Assembly (NCBI GenBank): GCA_045657105.1
Contig: JAZOSN010000022.1
Span: forward strand, 1-25,715
DNA length: 25,715 nt
Direction of reading: 5' to 3'
From: SIG672 sp045657105
GTDB taxonomy: Bacteria; Bacillota; Clostridia; Oscillospirales; CAG-272
Shown here: piece by piece, positions 7,918-16,305 of the stretch
How positions within the stretch are numbered: position 1 is the first letter of the stretch
Layout of the letters: each line of letters starts with the position of its first letter
Notes under the pieces: generated by a model
Seen by the model: only the letters and a program-made list of their open reading frames with translations
What the model was told of the DNA's origin: nothing
The model's database searches: none
Translations under genes and position numbers: made by a program

Positions 7918-8970
7918 ATGTCACTTTTCACAAACAAAACCCTTATGATCACCGGAGGAACCGGTTCATTCGGAAATGCGGTGCTTAACAGATTTTTAAG
8001 AACCGACATAGGCGAGATCCGCGTTTTCTCGCGTGACGAGAAAAAGCAGGACGATATGCGTCACGAGTTTCAAGCTAAAATGCCCGAGGTGGCGGAGAAG
8101 ATCAAGTTTTATATCGGTGACGTTCGCGATCTTCAATCTATAAAAAACGCTATGCACGGAGTGGATTACATCTTCCACGCGGCGGCACTCAAACAGGTTC
8201 CGTCCTGTGAGTTTTTCCCGATTGAAGCGGTCAAGACCAACGTGCTTGGAACAGAGAACGTTCTCACTGCCGCAATCGACGAGGGAGTAAAATCCATAAT
8301 CTGCCTTTCGACCGACAAGGCGGCGTATCCGGTAAATGCGATGGGTACGTCAAAGGCGATGATGGAGAAGGTAATAGTTGCAAAGTCGCGTACAGTATCG
8401 CCTGAAAAGACAAAGATCTGTTGTACGCGTTACGGAAACGTAATGTGCTCACGCGGCTCGGTAATTCCGCTCTGGATAGACCAGATAAGAAACGGACATC
8501 CGATCACTATCACCGATCCTACTATGACGCGTTTCATTATGTCGCTCGACGAGGCAGTGGATCTCGTGCTCTTCGCGTTTGAACACGGAACGAGCGGAGA
8601 TATTCTCGTTCAGAAGGCACCTGCCTGCACGATACAGACTCAGGCAGAGGCGGTCTGCGAGCTCTTTGGCGGAGATAAAAATAATATCAAGGTTATCGGT
8701 ATCCGCCACGGTGAGAAGATGTATGAAACTCTCCTCACAAACGAAGAGTGTGCAAATGCGATAGATATGGGTGATTTTTACCGCGTGCCCTGCGATAAGC
8801 GCGGACTTAACTACGATAAGTATTTCAGTGAGGGCGACGTTTGCCGCAATACGCTCACTGAGTTTAACTCGCATAATACTCAGCTTTTAAATACCGAGCA
8901 GGTCAAGGAAAAGCTTCTGACTCTTAAGTATATCAGAGATGAGCTTGACGCTATGGGAATAAAATATTAA
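7918..8970 (+). CDS. capE: CapE-type UDP-GlcNAc 4,6-dehydratase/5-epimerase
   Basis: A 350-residue extended SDR enzyme that performs the first step of UDP-L-FucNAc synthesis, converting UDP-GlcNAc to UDP-2-acetamido-2,6-dideoxy-L-arabino-hexos-4-ulose. The NAD-binding motif GGTGSFGN starts near residue 13, and FSRDEKKQDDMRHEF is a hallmark of the CapE/FlaA1/WbjB group. The active-site segment STDKAAYPVNAMGTSK has Met142 in the position of the usual SDR tyrosine with Lys146 kept, as in CapE-like enzymes. Its length matches CapE. AGAGGAAA precedes ATG 7918, 13 bases after licD. From this gene on, GC content and codon choice rise compared with the genes before it. capF follows directly. Confidence 0.92.
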   Translation: MSLFTNKTLMITGGTGSFGNAVLNRFLRTDIGEIRVFSRDEKKQDDMRHEFQAKMPEVAEKIKFYIGDVRDLQSIKNAMHGVDYIFHAAALKQVPSCEFFPIEAVKTNVLGTENVLTAAIDEGVKSIICLSTDKAAYPVNAMGTSKAMMEKVIVAKSRTVSPEKTKICCTRYGNVMCSRGSVIPLWIDQIRNGHPITITDPTMTRFIMSLDEAVDLVLFAFEHGTSGDILVQKAPACTIQTQAEAVCELFGGDKNNIKVIGIRHGEKMYETLLTNEECANAIDMGDFYRVPCDKRGLNYDKYFSEGDVCRNTLTEFNSHNTQLLNTEQVKEKLLTLKYIRDELDAMGIKY

Positions 8971-8980
8971 AGGACGAGCT

Positions 8981-10177
8981 ATGAATATACTTGTTACGGG
9001 AGCGGCAGGATTTGTCGGAAAAAACCTTGCCGCCGCCCTTAAAAACATAAAAGAAGGCAAGGACAGAACTCACCCTGAGCTTCAAATCGGCGAGATATAC
9101 CTTTACGATCTGGATTCGCCTGCCGAGCTTTTGGAAGATGCCTGCAAGAATGCGGATTTCGTGTTCAATCTCGCAGGTGTGAACCGTCCGCAAAATCCCG
9201 AAGAATTTATGCAGGGAAACTGCCATTTCGGCGAAAAACTGCTCGAAACACTTGAAAAGTATAATAATACCTGCCCCGTAATGCTGTCGAGCTCTATTCA
9301 GGCGACGCTTATCGGACGCTATGATAGCGATTACGGCAGAAGCAAGAAGGCAGGCGAAGAGCTTTTCTTCGATTACGCCGAGAAAACGGGCGCAAAGGTG
9401 CTTGTGTATCGTTTCCCGAACCTTTTCGGAAAATGGTGCAGACCGAATTATAACAGTGCGGTCGCGACCTTCTGTAACAATATCGCAAACGATCTCCCGA
9501 TCACGGTGAACGACCGCTCGGCAGAGCTCGAGCTTCTTTACATAGACGATCTCGTTGATGAAATGATGCTCGCGCTTTGTGGAAAAGAGCACCGTTGCAA
9601 GTTCGACGGGACTCGCACAGTTTTGAAGGATAACGGCAGATATTGTGCAGCTCCTATAACACACAGAGTTACCCTTGGAGAGATAGTCGATCTTCTCTAT
9701 AAGTTCGGTGAGCAGAGTAAGACGCTCGTTCTGCCCGAAATACCCGAGGGCTCGTTTGCAAAAAAACTCTATTCGACGTATCTGTCGTATCTTCCTAAAG
9801 AAAAGATAGCCTTTCCTCTGAAAATGAACGTGGACGACAGGGGAAGCTTTACCGAGGTTCTTAAAACCCTTAACTGCGGACAGTTTTCGGTAAACGTATC
9901 AAAGCCCGGAATAACCAAAGGTCAGCATTGGCATAACACGAAATGGGAATTTTTCATCGTCGTTTCCGGACACGGTCTTGTGCAGATGCGAAGGATCGGC
10001 AGTGACGAGGTTCTGAACTTCGAGGTAAGCGGTGAAAAGATAGAGGTTCTTCATATGCTTCCCGGGTATACCCATAACGTGATAAATCTCAGCGATAGTG
10101 AAAATCTCGTAACTCTTATGTGGGCAAACGAGATATTTGATAAAGACAGACCCGATACTTTTTTCGAGGTAGTTTGA
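8981..10177 (+). CDS. capF: CapF-type bifunctional reductase with C-terminal cupin domain
   Basis: A 398-residue enzyme for the second step to UDP-L-FucNAc, the NADPH-dependent reduction giving UDP-2-acetamido-2,6-dideoxy-L-talose. The N-terminal SDR domain starts VTGAAGFVGKN and keeps the Y118-x3-K122 pair (YGRSK). The C-terminal cupin begins near residue 275 (KMNVDDRGSFTEVLKT) and carries H316-W-H318 and the later histidine in MLPGYTHNV as metal ligands. This two-domain layout is specific to CapF/WbjC. The ribosome site AAAGGA overlaps the capE stop. Its own TGA overlaps the TTG start of the next gene. Confidence 0.93.
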   Translation: MNILVTGAAGFVGKNLAAALKNIKEGKDRTHPELQIGEIYLYDLDSPAELLEDACKNADFVFNLAGVNRPQNPEEFMQGNCHFGEKLLETLEKYNNTCPVMLSSSIQATLIGRYDSDYGRSKKAGEELFFDYAEKTGAKVLVYRFPNLFGKWCRPNYNSAVATFCNNIANDLPITVNDRSAELELLYIDDLVDEMMLALCGKEHRCKFDGTRTVLKDNGRYCAAPITHRVTLGEIVDLLYKFGEQSKTLVLPEIPEGSFAKKLYSTYLSYLPKEKIAFPLKMNVDDRGSFTEVLKTLNCGQFSVNVSKPGITKGQHWHNTKWEFFIVVSGHGLVQMRRIGSDEVLNFEVSGEKIEVLHMLPGYTHNVINLSDSENLVTLMWANEIFDKDRPDTFFEVV

Positions 10178-10641
10178 AATTGAACAAAAACAGACAAAAA
10201 TGGAAAATAGTTGTACTCGTCGTTCTGTTTGCTCTGATCGTTGTATTCATCTTTTCAAATTCGATGAAAAGCAGCGAGGAGTCGAACGGAGATAGCGCAA
10301 AACTTGCAACTATTCTTGAGCCCTTGATTGAAATGATTTTCGGAGAGGGAAGAGTGAGCGCGAATTACGTCGTTCGTAAATGTGCACATCTTGCAGAATT
10401 CGCACTGCTTGGCTTTCTCTCGCTGCTGCTTGTAAGGGCGACAACGAGATATAACGGGAAAAAGCTCTTATCTGTGGGACTTTTCGTAACGCTCGCCGTT
10501 GCAGTGGCAGATGAGTATATCCAGACCTTCACAGGAAGAACGAGCTCTGTAAGCGACGTTCTGATAGATTTTTCGGGCGTACTTATAGGTATGACCGTTG
10601 CATTTTTGCTCTGTCTTATAAAAAGAAAGGATCGAAAGTAA
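10174..10641 (+). CDS. VanZ-like membrane protein
   Basis: A 155-residue protein with four predicted membrane segments and the VanZ signatures VRKCAHLAEFALLG and DEYIQTFTGRTSSVSDVLID. VanZ was named for low-level teicoplanin resistance; the general molecular role of the family is unresolved. The likely start is TTG 10174, which overlaps the capF stop (TTGA) and follows GAGG at 10166-10169; a second TTG at 10180 has better spacing and is an alternative. It sits between capF and capG, which usually adjoin, so it is surely cotranscribed. A role in wall or lipid-carrier handling during polymer export is inference from context only. Confidence 0.85.
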   Translation: MKLNKNRQKWKIVVLVVLFALIVVFIFSNSMKSSEESNGDSAKLATILEPLIEMIFGEGRVSANYVVRKCAHLAEFALLGFLSLLLVRATTRYNGKKLLSVGLFVTLAVAVADEYIQTFTGRTSSVSDVLIDFSGVLIGMTVAFLLCLIKRKDRK

Positions 10642-10642
10642 A

Positions 10643-11827
10643 ATGGAAATAAGACGCGATTACTCTGATATAAAATTCAAAAATAACGGTAAGCTTAAAC
10701 TGCTTATCATAGTAGGAACAAGACCTGAAATAATCCGTCTTTCCGCGGTGATCTCGAAGTGCCGTGAATACTTTGACTGTATTCTCGCGCACACGGGACA
10801 GAACTACGATTATAATCTTAACGGAATATTTTTCAGAGATTTGAAGCTTGCAGATCCCGAGGTGTATATGGACGCGGTTGGCGACGATCTCGGCGAAACC
10901 GTCGGAAATATTATAAACTGCTCGTATAAGCTGATGAACGCTGTAAAGCCTGACGCTCTGCTCATTCTCGGCGATACGAACTCCTGCCTGTCTGCAATTG
11001 CTGCGAAAAGACTGCACATTCCGATATTCCATATGGAGGCGGGAAACCGATGCAAGGACGAGTGCCTTCCCGAGGAAACCAACAGACGTATCGTTGACAT
11101 AATCTCGGACGTCAATTTGGCATACTCTGAGCACGCGAGAAAGTACCTGCACGAGTGCGGACTTCCGAAGGTAAGAACCTACGTGACCGGCTCTCCTATG
11201 GCAGAGGTGCTCCGTGCAAATCTTGACGATATAAATGCAAGCGATATTCTTGCAAGACTTGGACTTGAAAAGAAAAAGTACATTCTTCTCTCGGCACACA
11301 GGGAAGAGAATATCGATACCGAAAAGAACTTTTTGTCCTTGTTTACGGCAATAAATAAGATCGCAGAGATCTACGATATGCCGATACTCTATTCCTGCCA
11401 CCCGCGCAGTAAGAAGCGTCTTGAAGCGTCGGGCTTTGAGCTTGATAGCCGCGTTGTAAGACACGATCCGCTCGGCTTCCACGACTATAATAACCTTCAA
11501 ATGAACGCTTACGCGGTCATCTCGGATAGCGGAACGCTTCCCGAGGAATCGAGCTTCTTTACCTCGATAGGAAAGCCCTTCCCGGCAATTTGTATAAGGA
11601 CCTCTACCGAGCGCCCCGAGGCTCTCGATAAAGCCTGCTTTACGCTTGCGGGAATTGATGAAAAGAGTCTTGTTCAGGCGGTTTGCACGACGGTCGCTAT
11701 GAACGAAAACGGTGATTTTGGACTCCCTGTACCCGATTATGTTGAGGAAAACGTTTCGACTAAGGTCGTAAAAATAATTCAGAGCTACACCGGTGTAGTG
11801 GATAAAATGGTTTGGAGAAAAAATTAA
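10643..11827 (+). CDS. capG: CapG-type UDP-N-acetyl-L-fucosamine synthase (non-hydrolysing 2-epimerase)
   Basis: A 394-residue enzyme of the WecB/UDP-GlcNAc 2-epimerase fold, completing UDP-L-FucNAc by C2 epimerisation. Typical motifs are VGTRPEIIRLSAVI, HTGQNYDYNLNGIFF, HMEAGNRCKDECLPEETNRR and LSAHREENIDTEKN. The asparagine in EAGNRCKDE (rather than EAGLRTGD) is the version found in the CapG/WbjD branch rather than WecB. AAAGGA lies a short distance before ATG 10643, and the gap to the VanZ-like gene is one base. Together with capE and capF the pathway is complete. Confidence 0.92.
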   Translation: MEIRRDYSDIKFKNNGKLKLLIIVGTRPEIIRLSAVISKCREYFDCILAHTGQNYDYNLNGIFFRDLKLADPEVYMDAVGDDLGETVGNIINCSYKLMNAVKPDALLILGDTNSCLSAIAAKRLHIPIFHMEAGNRCKDECLPEETNRRIVDIISDVNLAYSEHARKYLHECGLPKVRTYVTGSPMAEVLRANLDDINASDILARLGLEKKKYILLSAHREENIDTEKNFLSLFTAINKIAEIYDMPILYSCHPRSKKRLEASGFELDSRVVRHDPLGFHDYNNLQMNAYAVISDSGTLPEESSFFTSIGKPFPAICIRTSTERPEALDKACFTLAGIDEKSLVQAVCTTVAMNENGDFGLPVPDYVEENVSTKVVKIIQSYTGVVDKMVWRKN

Positions 11828-11829
11828 GT

Positions 11830-13791
11830 ATGAAAATGCTGAAAAACAGAGCGCCGTTCAATGCAAAACGCTTCGCCAGGCAGATTATACTTGCGCTTTT
11901 TGATGCGATAACCTTTGCGATCACTTCGTTTATTTCGCTCGGTCTTAGAATTGAGTTTAGCATTGACGTATTTTTGAATAACAGGTTTTTCGAAAGAGTA
12001 CTGATGCTTCTTCCGATAACCGCGATCGTTACGGTGGTAATATTTGCAATATTCGGACTTTATAACCGTATCTGGCGATATGCGGGAGAAAAGGAAATGA
12101 TAAATATAGTCGCCGCAAGCTTCTTTGCAACGACCGCGCAGTTTGCGATTCATTTCCTTGCACAGATGACAGTGCCGAGAAGCTTCTGGCCGATAAACTT
12201 CGTCGTGCTTTCCGTGGCGGTAATAATTATCAGATTTTCTTACGGATCTCTCAGAAGAAAGTCGCTTTACTATAAAAAGAGCAAGACAAGCGGCCGTAGC
12301 GAAAAGCGCAGAACTATGATAATAGGTGCGGGCTCTGCCGGAGAAACTACGATTCGCGAGCTTCGCAACAGTAGCTATTCACAGAACGTGGCAATTTGTA
12401 TTATAGACGACGACAAGCAGAAGCAGGGCAAGTACATACATGGCGTTCCGATAGTCGGCGGAAGAGCAGACATTGAGGAAGCGGCTAAGATCTATAAGAT
12501 AGACGAGATAATTTTCGCTATTCCGTCTGCGAGCGCAAAGGTGAAAAGCGATATGCTCAGAGCGTGTAGTCAGACGAGCTGCCGCCTGCGTACGCTTCCC
12601 GGAATTTATCAGCTCGTAAACGGCGAGGTCGATATAAAGAAAATACGCGACGTAAATATCGAGGACCTTCTTTTCAGAGAATCCGTAAAGCTTAATAATG
12701 AAGAAATATTCCGTAACTATAAGGAAAAAACGATACTCGTTACAGGCGGCGGCGGCTCGATAGGAAGCGAGCTCTGCCGCCAGATAGCAAAGTGCGAGCC
12801 GAAGAAGCTTGTTATATTTGATATATACGAGAACAATGCCTACGAGATCCAACAGGAGCTCAGACGGAGCTTCAAGGATAAGCTCGATCTTTCGGTCGAG
12901 ATAGGAAGCGTTCGCGACAGAAAACGCCTTGAAGACGTGTTTTCAAGATACAGACCGGAGATCGTTTTTCACGCGGCGGCGCATAAGCACGTTCCGCTTA
13001 TGGAAAACAGTCCGAGTGAGGCTATAAAAAATAACGTGTTCGGCACGTACAATACCGCAGATATGGCGGAAAAGTACGGAGTGGACCGCTTTATTCTGAT
13101 CTCTACCGATAAGGCAGTAAATCCCACGAATATAATGGGTGCGACCAAGCGTCTTTGCGAGATGATCGTACAGAGCCGAAGCGAAAGCAAGACGAGCTTT
13201 ATGGCTGTCAGATTCGGAAACGTTCTCGGATCGAACGGCTCGGTCATTCCTCTGTTTAAAAGACAGATAGCAGAGGGCGGACCGGTCACCGTTACGGACA
13301 AGAGAATAATCCGTTACTTTATGACGATTCCCGAGGCAAGCCAGCTCGTTATGGAGGCGGGAGCTATGGCTAAAAAAGGCGAGCTCTTCGTTCTCGATAT
13401 GGGCAAACCGATCAGAATATACGATCTTGCAGTCAATATGATAAAGCTTTCCGGACTCGAGCCGGGCGTCGATATTGACATAAAGGAGATCGGACTGCGA
13501 CCGGGAGAAAAGCTCTACGAGGAGCTTCTTATCAAGACCGAAACGCTTGATAAGACGGGCAACGACCTCATATTCGTGGAAAGGGATAAGCCGCTTACAC
13601 GCGAGGCGGTAGATGAAAAGCTTGACGTCCTCAGAGGCGCTCTTGACATCTACTCCGAAACGCTCGATAAGAGTCTGATAAAGGACGCGATCAGAGCAAC
13701 GGTTCCGACCTTCCGTGATCCCGAAGAGATAAACCGACACTCGGAAAGCTCGGAAGAGATGAAAATGACTCTCGAAAAAAACGAGAAATAA
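11830..13791 (+). CDS. capD: Membrane-bound CapD/PglF/WbpM-type UDP-GlcNAc 4,6-dehydratase
   Basis: A 653-residue protein with about four N-terminal membrane segments (roughly residues 15-140), a Rossmann CoA-binding-like domain (GAGSAGETTIREL), and a C-terminal SDR domain starting near V304 with TGGGGSIGSEL. The active-site segment STDKAVNPTNIMGATK has Met436 in place of tyrosine and Lys440, the large-dehydratase pattern. It should convert UDP-GlcNAc to UDP-4-keto-6-deoxy-GlcNAc, the substrate of the PglE-type aminotransferase at 18150. I chose ATG 11830, three bases after capG; the in-frame TTG at 11812 overlaps its own ribosome site GGAGAA and is unlikely. It is the last gene of the operon; a terminator follows. 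Confidence 0.9.
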   Translation: MKMLKNRAPFNAKRFARQIILALFDAITFAITSFISLGLRIEFSIDVFLNNRFFERVLMLLPITAIVTVVIFAIFGLYNRIWRYAGEKEMINIVAASFFATTAQFAIHFLAQMTVPRSFWPINFVVLSVAVIIIRFSYGSLRRKSLYYKKSKTSGRSEKRRTMIIGAGSAGETTIRELRNSSYSQNVAICIIDDDKQKQGKYIHGVPIVGGRADIEEAAKIYKIDEIIFAIPSASAKVKSDMLRACSQTSCRLRTLPGIYQLVNGEVDIKKIRDVNIEDLLFRESVKLNNEEIFRNYKEKTILVTGGGGSIGSELCRQIAKCEPKKLVIFDIYENNAYEIQQELRRSFKDKLDLSVEIGSVRDRKRLEDVFSRYRPEIVFHAAAHKHVPLMENSPSEAIKNNVFGTYNTADMAEKYGVDRFILISTDKAVNPTNIMGATKRLCEMIVQSRSESKTSFMAVRFGNVLGSNGSVIPLFKRQIAEGGPVTVTDKRIIRYFMTIPEASQLVMEAGAMAKKGELFVLDMGKPIRIYDLAVNMIKLSGLEPGVDIDIKEIGLRPGEKLYEELLIKTETLDKTGNDLIFVERDKPLTREAVDEKLDVLRGALDIYSETLDKSLIKDAIRATVPTFRDPEEINRHSESSEEMKMTLEKNEK

Positions 13792-13834
13792 CGCTTGAAT
13801 AACAAATAATATAATAAATATAATAAAATATAGT

Positions 13835-13881
13835 AAAAGGGCCATAATTCTTTTTAAAAAAGATATTATTATGGCTCTTTT
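13835..13881 (+). terminator. Terminator closing the 11-gene operon
   Basis: AAAAGGGCCATAAT at 13835-13848 pairs with ATTATGGCTCTTTT at 13868-13881 (14 pairs with one G-U), with an AT-rich loop. The arm itself ends in a T run. The A-rich left arm could allow action on the other strand too. It lies 44 bases after the capD stop and 15 bases before the next -35 box. Confidence 0.85.
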
Positions 13882-13895
13882 GTGTTGTTTACCTA

Positions 13896-13924
13896 TTGAT
13901 TTTTCAAAATCTTTGTGTTATAAT
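13896..13924 (+). promoter_or_regulatory. Sigma-A-type promoter of the chain-length/attachment operon
   Basis: TTGATT at 13896-13901 and TATAAT at 13919-13924 are 17 bases apart, with an extended -10 (TGT before TATAAT). Transcription should start near 13931. The leader contains a small GCAAG/CTTGC hairpin at about 13941-13956 and a GAGGA ribosome site at 13971-13975. Confidence 0.8.
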
Positions 13925-13984
13925 TAGATTGATATTTTGGGCAAGTTTGGGCTTGCTTGTGATTTTTTGTGAGGATATGGAAAT

Positions 13985-15526
13985 ATGGAAAAAAAGATAG
14001 ATAAAAATATCGAGAAAAAGCAGGGGAATGCAGTCCCTGCGGCAAGAGAGATAGATCTCGTCCGTTTGTGGAATGCGATCTGGAAAAAGTTCTGGGTGAT
14101 AGCAGTTTCTGCCGTTCTTTGTGCGGCAATATCACTCTTCGTTACGGTGCTCTTTATACCGCCTAAGTATAATTCCACTGTGCAGTTTTACGTAAATAAT
14201 AACGCGTTCTCAATAAGCGACGCGGCGCTCAGTATCTCTCAGGGAGATATTTCGGCGTCCGAAAGCCTTGTTGATACCTATATCGTTATCTTGAATTCGC
14301 GATCCTTCCTTCAAACCGTCAAAGACGGAGCAGAGGTCGATTACAGTATAGGAGAGCTCAGAGGTATGATCTCTGCCGCCGCCATCAACGATACCGCGGT
14401 GTTCGAGGTAAAGGTCACGAGCTCGGATCCCGAGGAAGCACATAAAATTGCTTATTACGTCAGACACAATCTGCCTTCGCGTATTGACGGAATTATAAAG
14501 GGCGCAACGTCGGTGGTCGTAGATGAACCTGTAACTCCCACCGCTCCCTCCTCGCCGAACAAAACCACGAATACGATGGTCGGCTTCCTTGTAGGAGCAG
14601 TGCTTTCGGTCGGAATTATAATTCTCATCGAACTCTTTGATAACACAATTCGCGGTGAAGAGGATATTATCGAAACCTGTGATTATCCGATCCTGGCGGC
14701 AGTTCCCGATATGTCGACTGCGGCAAAGAGCAAGGGCGGATATTACGCTAAAACCGCAACTGCGGCGAAAAGCGGCGGAGTCGTGCTCGGCGACGGCATA
14801 AGCTTCTCGGCAACAGAGGCATATAAGCTTCTCCGTACAAAGATCCAGTTCTCGTTCGCGGACGACAAAGCCTGCCATATCATCGGTATTTCGAGTGCGC
14901 TTCTCGGAGAAGGAAAGAGCCTTACGTCTGTAAACCTTTCGTTCTCGCTTGCACAGCTTGGAAAGAGAGTGCTTCTTATCGACTGCGATATGCGCCGTCC
15001 TTCGCTTGCAAATAAACTCAAAATCAAGAAAGTTCCCGGACTTTCCAACTATCTTGCAGATAAGACTCCGCTCGAAGAAATAATTCAGCCCTCGGGCAAG
15101 AAATTCTCGGACTGCGAGTTTGACGTTATTACCGCGGGACATAACCCGCCTAACCCTGTTGAGCTTCTCGATTCTCCCAAGATGCAGGATATGCTCGCAG
15201 AGCTTCGCAACAATTATGACTACATTATTCTCGACCTTACTCCCGTCGAAGAGGTCAGTGACGCTCTTGTTGCCGCAAAGCTTGTTGACGGTATGATGAT
15301 CGTCGTAAGTCAGGACTACTGTAACCGCACCGCTTTTGTGGACGCGGTAAACCAGTTCGACTTCGTAGAGTCGCGTGTTCTCGGTATAGTTATGAACCGT
15401 ATTACAGACAGATCGCATAAATACGGCAGATACGGTTATAAGAAGGGCTATTACAGAGGATATTACGGATACTATAAGAGCTCGTCAAGCCAAAACGCTT
15501 CGGGAAATACCGGATCCGGTAAATAA
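13985..15526 (+). CDS. Fused Wzz-type chain-length regulator and BY-kinase (polysaccharide tyrosine autokinase)
   Basis: A 513-residue protein. An N-terminal Wzz domain has membrane segments at about 37-58 and 198-218, the second preceded by the proline-rich TPTAPSSPNK. The cytoplasmic kinase has Walker A G301-S312 (GISSALLGEGKS), Walker A' LLIDCDMRRP at 330-339, NPPNPVELL, and Walker B near D417 as ILDLTP where most relatives have IDTPP. The C-terminus has nine tyrosines between 480 and 497 for autophosphorylation. It should set polymer length and control the export machinery. Bacillota usually encode membrane activator and kinase as two proteins (CapA/CapB, CpsC/CpsD); here they are one, as in proteobacterial Wzc. 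It is the first gene of its operon, followed 2 bases later by its phosphatase. Confidence 0.92.
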   Translation: MEKKIDKNIEKKQGNAVPAAREIDLVRLWNAIWKKFWVIAVSAVLCAAISLFVTVLFIPPKYNSTVQFYVNNNAFSISDAALSISQGDISASESLVDTYIVILNSRSFLQTVKDGAEVDYSIGELRGMISAAAINDTAVFEVKVTSSDPEEAHKIAYYVRHNLPSRIDGIIKGATSVVVDEPVTPTAPSSPNKTTNTMVGFLVGAVLSVGIIILIELFDNTIRGEEDIIETCDYPILAAVPDMSTAAKSKGGYYAKTATAAKSGGVVLGDGISFSATEAYKLLRTKIQFSFADDKACHIIGISSALLGEGKSLTSVNLSFSLAQLGKRVLLIDCDMRRPSLANKLKIKKVPGLSNYLADKTPLEEIIQPSGKKFSDCEFDVITAGHNPPNPVELLDSPKMQDMLAELRNNYDYIILDLTPVEEVSDALVAAKLVDGMMIVVSQDYCNRTAFVDAVNQFDFVESRVLGIVMNRITDRSHKYGRYGYKKGYYRGYYGYYKSSSSQNASGNTGSGK

Positions 15527-15528
15527 TT

Positions 15529-16260
15529 ATGGGAGTGCTCGTTGATTTTCACACACATATACTTCCGTGTATGGACGACGGAAGTGACTCTGTAAGCAGA
15601 TCGCTTGAAATGCTCTCGCTTGAAAAAGAGCAGGGCGTGGATACGGTCGTTCTGACACCTCACTTCTATCCGGATAACGAGCGCCCTGAAAGCTTTCTCG
15701 AAAGGCGTGCCGCATCGCAAAGGCTTCTCGTTGATGCTTTGCAGGGAAGATCGGATCTTCCTGAGCTTCTGCTTGGAGCGGAGGTGCGGTATTTCGAAGG
15801 AATAAGCGATTGCGAATATCTTCCGCAGCTTGCGATAGGCGATACCGGATACGTGATGATAGAAATGCCGATGATAAAATGGTCGCAACGTATGCTCGAT
15901 GAGCTTTGTGACATCAGTCAAAAGCAGTCGCTCACACCGATTATTGCCCATATCGATAGATACGTAGGCACACACAGATCCTGTATTGACGCGGGTGAGC
16001 TTGCCGAGCTTCCGCTTCTTGTGCAGGCGAGCGCCGAGTTCTTCATCGGGCGTTCTACCCGAAGAAGAGCAATTAAAATGCTTGAACGCGGTTTTATTCA
16101 TCTTTTGGGATCTGATGCTCATAATATGAGTAGTAGGCGCCCAAGTCTTGAAAATGCCTACGCGGTTATAAAACGCTCGCTTGGTGATGAGGCTGTCGCC
16201 TACATAAACTCTTTTGAAAACGCCGTCCTGCGCGGTGAAAATCACGAAGAGAGCTTTTGA
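15529..16260 (+). CDS. cpsB: CpsB/CapC-type PHP-domain protein-tyrosine phosphatase
   Basis: A 243-residue metal-dependent phosphatase of the PHP fold (CpsB/CapC/YwqE), which removes phosphate from the tyrosine tail of the BY-kinase. The metal-binding segments DFHTHILP (H8, H10), LTPHFYP and GSDAHN (D196, H198) are present, and the length is typical. The start ATG lies 2 bases after the kinase stop, so the pair is likely translationally coupled. This Gram-positive-type phosphatase is paired with a kinase of proteobacterial-like architecture. Confidence 0.92.
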   Translation: MGVLVDFHTHILPCMDDGSDSVSRSLEMLSLEKEQGVDTVVLTPHFYPDNERPESFLERRAASQRLLVDALQGRSDLPELLLGAEVRYFEGISDCEYLPQLAIGDTGYVMIEMPMIKWSQRMLDELCDISQKQSLTPIIAHIDRYVGTHRSCIDAGELAELPLLVQASAEFFIGRSTRRRAIKMLERGFIHLLGSDAHNMSSRRPSLENAYAVIKRSLGDEAVAYINSFENAVLRGENHEESF

Positions 16261-16305
16261 ATTTGTTTTGTACTTTTGGCAGTAAGGATTAAAGGAGATT
16301 TGGTT

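Noticed and set aside
11785..11798. Perfect 14-base palindrome CTACACCGGTGTAG near the capG 3' end
   Set aside because: It codes for ordinary residues at the capG end, and about one or two such palindromes are expected by chance in a window this size. No T run follows.
11812..11829. TTG at 11812 as start of the capD-like gene
   Set aside because: It would overlap its own ribosome site GGAGAA and the capG end; ATG 11830 has the site at a workable distance.
14210..15418. 402-residue open frame on the minus strand inside the BY-kinase gene
   Set aside because: It is fully antisense to a gene with clear motifs, has a Cys/Arg/His-rich composition without domains, and lacks a sensible ribosome site. 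The same holds for long antisense frames at 10616-11500, 12943-13845 and 18189-19181.
16276..16305. Upstream TTG start for the SPETG protein
   Set aside because: It adds ten residues before the signal peptide, and AAAGGAG at 16291-16297 clearly serves ATG 16306.
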